Part shown: positions 5,845-7,992 of the stretch, piece after piece
Layout: the number at the start of each line of letters is the position of its first letter
Numbering within the stretch: the first letter of the stretch is position 1
Origin: Bradyrhizobium sp.
Lineage (GTDB): Bacteria; Pseudomonadota; Alphaproteobacteria; Rhizobiales; Xanthobacteraceae
Direction of reading: 5' to 3'
Assembly (NCBI GenBank): GCA_025960445.1
Contig: JAICIT010000088.1
Span: 1-7,992, forward strand
Length of the DNA stretch: 7,992 nt
The notes under the pieces: model-generated
The model's input: the letters and a program-made list of their open reading frames with translations, nothing else
Databases searched by the model: none
What the model was told of the DNA's origin: nothing
Position numbers and translations under genes: made by a program

Positions 5845-7416
5845 CTAATGCAAGCCTGCCCGCCGAAAACCTTCGAGGTAGTGTTCACGATCGCTGTCGT
5901 GCTTGAACGGCACGTGTTCGGCGACCCAGGCGAGCGAAATATTGGGCTGCGCGCGGCGAAGATCGTTCAGTGCACCTGTGGCGGCGTGTCCGTCGCCTGA
6001 CATCCCGGCCGCAGCCGCCAGCACGCGGTACGCGGCGGCATAGTCGGCCCGAAGGCGAATGGCAATTCGCGCCAGGCGCATCGCTTCTTCGTAATTGCTT
6101 CCGATGTATTGGGCGAGGCAGGCCGAACCATAGTAGAGAGCGGAGAAGGGGTCGCGCGGGCTTAATTGAATCGCCCGGCTGACGGCTTCAAGGCTTTCTT
6201 CCCACCGGCCGCAAAAACTCAACGCCGTCGCGTAATAATTCTGCGCTTGCAAGAAGCTTGGATTGAGGCGCAGCGCCAATTCAAACTCGGCCAGCGAATC
6301 GTCGAACCGCCGTGTGATCAAATAGAAGGCACCGAGCGCATGATGCGCCCACGGGTCCTCGCTGTCAGCTCTGACCGCGGCGAGCGCCGTGCGCTCGACA
6401 ATATCCGAGATCGTTTGCATTTCCGCCCACCCCATATGGGCGCCGAATGTATAGCTCGCCGCAAGCACGCCGAGGGCCTGGCCGTAGTCCGGGTCGATGG
6501 CAATCGCCTGTTCCAGAAGGGCCTGCGCCAATTCATTATCCTGCCGCGTGACCCGCCAATAGTGCGACAGCGCACGCATTACCAGTTCCCAGGCATCCAT
6601 GCTGTTGGGGTGCTTGCGTCGAACGCGAAGATTTTCAGCCGCATAGAGCTGCGGTTCGATTGCCGCGACAATCGCCTCGGTAATTTCATCCTGGACCGCG
6701 AACACGTCAGCGAAGTCGCGATCGTACCGTTCCGCCCAGACGTGACTGCCGGTCGTGACATCATTCAACTGCGCCGTGATGCGCAGGCGCCCTCCGCTTT
6801 TGCGTACGCTGCCCTCGACAACGTAGCCGACGCCCAGCTCTTCACCGACCTGCCTGACGTGGACGGACCTGCCTCTATAAACAAAGGTGGAATTGCGCGC
6901 GATAACCAGGAACCAGCGCAGCTTGGAGAGACCTGTAATAATGTCTTCGCTGATCCCGTCGGAAAAATAGTCCTGCCCCGGATCACCACTCATGTTGCTG
7001 AACGGAAGCACCGCGATCGCGGGACGATCAAGCACGGGGGTCCGCTGCAACAGCTTGAACGCAACATCCGCGGGCGGAATTCCCTTGTCCGCCAGATCGT
7101 CGTCATCTCGTGTGAGCACCTCGCCGACGAAGCGGATGCCTTTACGGGCAAAGGTGCGGATCAGCTTCTGGTTGCGACCGGTTTCGCCGATCGCCTTTCG
7201 CGCAGCAGAGATGCGGCTCGTGAGCGTCGTATCTTCCACGATCCGGCCGCCCCAGACGGAGGCGATCAGATCGTCCTTGGTGACGACGCGATTCGTATTC
7301 TGGACCAGAAAAATCAACAGGTCGAGCACCTGCGGTTCTACCGCTATCGTTTCAGATCCTCGACGGAGTTCGCGACGGCTCGCATTGAGTTCGTAATCGG
7401 CAAAGAGAAACAGCAA
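5845..7416 (-). CDS. Winged-helix / TolB-like / TPR transcriptional regulator (paralogue C)
   Basis: This is the third member of the family, 523 residues from the chosen TTG. Residues 1-97 are the OmpR-type winged helix (LFLFADYELNASRRELRRG, EPQVLDLLIFLV, KDDLIASVWGG, TTLTSRISAARKAIGE, wing RKGIRF). A linker with an Asp run follows, then the TolB-like domain from about 132 (AIAVLPFSNMSGD) with GSVRKSGGRLRITAQLND, and TPR-like repeats up to the tail YLEGFRRAGLH. The frame is open to an ATG at 7539, but that adds 41 residues unlike any family N-terminus and runs back into the divergent gene's leader. The TTG at 7416 aligns with the start of paralogue B and has a purine-rich GGGGTGGG just upstream; a GTG at 7425 is also possible. 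There is no receiver domain or membrane span. It is divergent from the CXXC gene. The signal and targets are unknown. Confidence 0.9.
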   Translation of the reverse strand: MLFLFADYELNASRRELRRGSETIAVEPQVLDLLIFLVQNTNRVVTKDDLIASVWGGRIVEDTTLTSRISAARKAIGETGRNQKLIRTFARKGIRFVGEVLTRDDDDLADKGIPPADVAFKLLQRTPVLDRPAIAVLPFSNMSGDPGQDYFSDGISEDIITGLSKLRWFLVIARNSTFVYRGRSVHVRQVGEELGVGYVVEGSVRKSGGRLRITAQLNDVTTGSHVWAERYDRDFADVFAVQDEITEAIVAAIEPQLYAAENLRVRRKHPNSMDAWELVMRALSHYWRVTRQDNELAQALLEQAIAIDPDYGQALGVLAASYTFGAHMGWAEMQTISDIVERTALAAVRADSEDPWAHHALGAFYLITRRFDDSLAEFELALRLNPSFLQAQNYYATALSFCGRWEESLEAVSRAIQLSPRDPFSALYYGSACLAQYIGSNYEEAMRLARIAIRLRADYAAAYRVLAAAAGMSGDGHAATGALNDLRRAQPNISLAWVAEHVPFKHDSDREHYLEGFRRAGLH

Positions 7417-7574
7417 AATTCCCACCCCGGATGTCGGCGGTCGACTAAAAATAGCTGCTCGGACATAATCGGGGAGTATTGAAGGCAAACGCCGCCACAA
7501 TTCAAGATCGAATACCCTATCCAGGGAGCCGCCCGGCAAAACCTTCGTTAACTCTTTGCGGGTTATTGTGTTTT

Positions 7575-7603
7575 GTCGCGGACCTGGTTCTGCGTACCGC
7601 GAC
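7575..7603 (+). promoter_or_regulatory. Leader hairpin abutting the ribosome binding site of the CXXC gene
   Basis: GTCGCGG (7575-7581) and CCGCGAC (7597-7603) are perfect 7-base arms around 15 bases. After a single bulged C, the T-run at 7572-7574 could also pair with the AAA of the ribosome binding site (7605-7607). It could act as a translational control element or be a DNA operator dyad; the sequence alone does not decide. Confidence 0.4.
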
Positions 7604-7604
7604 C

Positions 7605-7609
7605 AAAGG
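7605..7609 (+). promoter_or_regulatory. Ribosome binding site of the CXXC gene
   Basis: AAAGG lies 7 bases before the ATG at 7617. It supports this start over an in-frame ATG at 7479, whose extra 46 residues look non-coding and would overlap the divergent regulator's leader. Confidence 0.6.
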
Positions 7610-7616
7610 CACGGCC

Positions 7617-7862
7617 ATGCTAGAGGACAAGATCAAGATCAAATGCTCTAAGTGCTCCAGGATTTTCAGAGAGCGGTTTCAAAGGATTCGCAACGGCTTT
7701 CAGATGCAGTGCCCGCATTGCCTCAAGCTGCTCACGTTCGACGGCAGCTCCGATGACAACAATATCCGGCGTGCCCTCAAGAGCGCAAAAGAAATGAGAA
7801 CTGCCCTCGAAGAAGCGCGCCAGGAGTCCCCGGCGAGGACCTCCACGCCGGCGGACCGCTGA
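7617..7862 (+). CDS. Small two-CXXC putative zinc-ribbon protein
   Basis: This is an 81-residue protein. Two Cys-x-x-Cys knuckles, CSKC (residues about 10-13) and CPHC (about 31-34), are separated by a basic segment (RIFRERFQRIRNGFQMQ), as in a one-zinc ribbon similar in layout to MJ0042-type zinc fingers. The second half is charged and helical (IRRALKSAKEMRTALEEARQ), with a Pro/Thr-rich tail. No signal peptide or membrane span is present. Such proteins may bind nucleic acid or a protein partner; no function is assigned here. It is divergent from regulator C with about 200 bases between, so shared or cross-regulation is possible but unproven. It is preceded by a leader hairpin and followed at once by a terminator-like hairpin. 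The coding call is good; the specific family is uncertain. Confidence 0.75.
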   Translation: MLEDKIKIKCSKCSRIFRERFQRIRNGFQMQCPHCLKLLTFDGSSDDNNIRRALKSAKEMRTALEEARQESPARTSTPADR

Positions 7863-7868
7863 CGCTCG

Positions 7869-7886
7869 GGTTTGGATTGCCAAACC
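7869..7886 (+). terminator. Hairpin terminator candidate after the CXXC gene
   Basis: GGTTTGG (7869-7875) and CCAAACC (7880-7886) form a perfect 7-base stem with a 4-base loop, starting 7 bases after the TGA. There is no T-tract after it. The tight loop and position make it the neatest terminator-like hairpin in the window. Confidence 0.5.
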
Positions 7887-7992
7887 GTGGCGACGCTCAT
7901 CAATGAGATCACCGTGTTGAGCGCTCATTTCAGGCGCGTATTTTTCATTCGCCTTCGTACTTGAACGAGACATTGATTTTCGCGCGGTAGGA
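7887..7992. other. Terminal non-coding stretch with short palindromes
   Basis: No convincing gene is seen. It contains CTCAT, 2 bases, ATGAG (7896-7907) and the perfect 10-base palindrome TGAGCGCTCA (7918-7927). These may be operator sites for a gene beyond the window, but nothing here proves it. Confidence 0.3.

Noticed and set aside
5479..5848. Two + strand open frames of 82 and 68 codons in the gene-poor stretch
   Set aside because: They overlap each other in different frames, have weak codon bias and no clear ribosome binding site, and the second runs into the end of regulator C.
6166..7482. A 438-codon open frame on the + strand, antisense to regulator C
   Set aside because: It overlaps almost the whole of a clear family member in a fixed antisense frame. 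Its product is rich in Arg and has no recognisable domain. Long antisense frames are expected opposite GC-rich coding sequence.
7547..7565. GTTAAC followed by GGTTAT, resembling a CtrA-type site
   Set aside because: The spacing between the TTAA and TTAT elements is about 11 bases, not the 7 expected for TTAA-N7-TTAA.
7620..7973. A 117-codon minus-strand open frame opposite the CXXC gene
   Set aside because: Most of it is antisense to the CXXC gene, the composition is Arg-rich, and no ribosome binding site or family match was seen.

Overview
The window is GC-rich, gene-dense DNA from what looks like an alphaproteobacterium of the Rhizobiales, most likely Bradyrhizobium or a close relative. 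This rests on three things: a DUF1127 small protein, a cytosolic winged-helix/TolB-like/TPR regulator family that is heavily expanded in those genomes, and strongly GC-biased third codon positions. The lineage is inferred from gene content; there is no rRNA or other marker gene here. No tRNA, rRNA, insertion sequence, integrase, CRISPR array or phage gene was seen.

Layout from left to right. (1) A 5'-truncated regulator on + (2-1438) runs convergently into a full-length paralogue on - (1460-3022). (2) A divergent intergenic region leads into a + strand pair: a DUF1127 small protein (3231-3512) and a SAM-dependent methyltransferase with an N-terminal winged-helix domain (3597-4661). (3) A GFA/CENP-V-type zinc protein lies on - (4787-5212), convergent with the methyltransferase, and each gene is followed by a candidate terminator hairpin. 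(4) The stretch 5213-5844 lacks any large gene, but it holds two overlapping micro-ORFs on - (45 and 43 codons, joined by ATGA) and a cluster of hairpins. (5) A third paralogous regulator lies on - (5845 to about 7416). (6) A small two-CXXC putative zinc-ribbon protein (7617-7862) is transcribed divergently, with a hairpin abutting its ribosome binding site. (7) The last 130 bases hold a terminator-like hairpin and short palindromes.

The main theme is the three paralogous regulators, in +,-,- orientation, around small metabolic or stress-type genes. Each joins an OmpR-type DNA-binding domain to a TolB-like domain and TPR repeats, with no receiver domain and no membrane segment, so each probably responds to a cytosolic partner or ligand. 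Whether they control the genes between them cannot be read from the sequence. Nothing here amounts to a recognisable new defence or mobile system. The least explained parts are the overlapping micro-ORFs with their hairpins (5254-5538) and the leader hairpin at 7575-7603.
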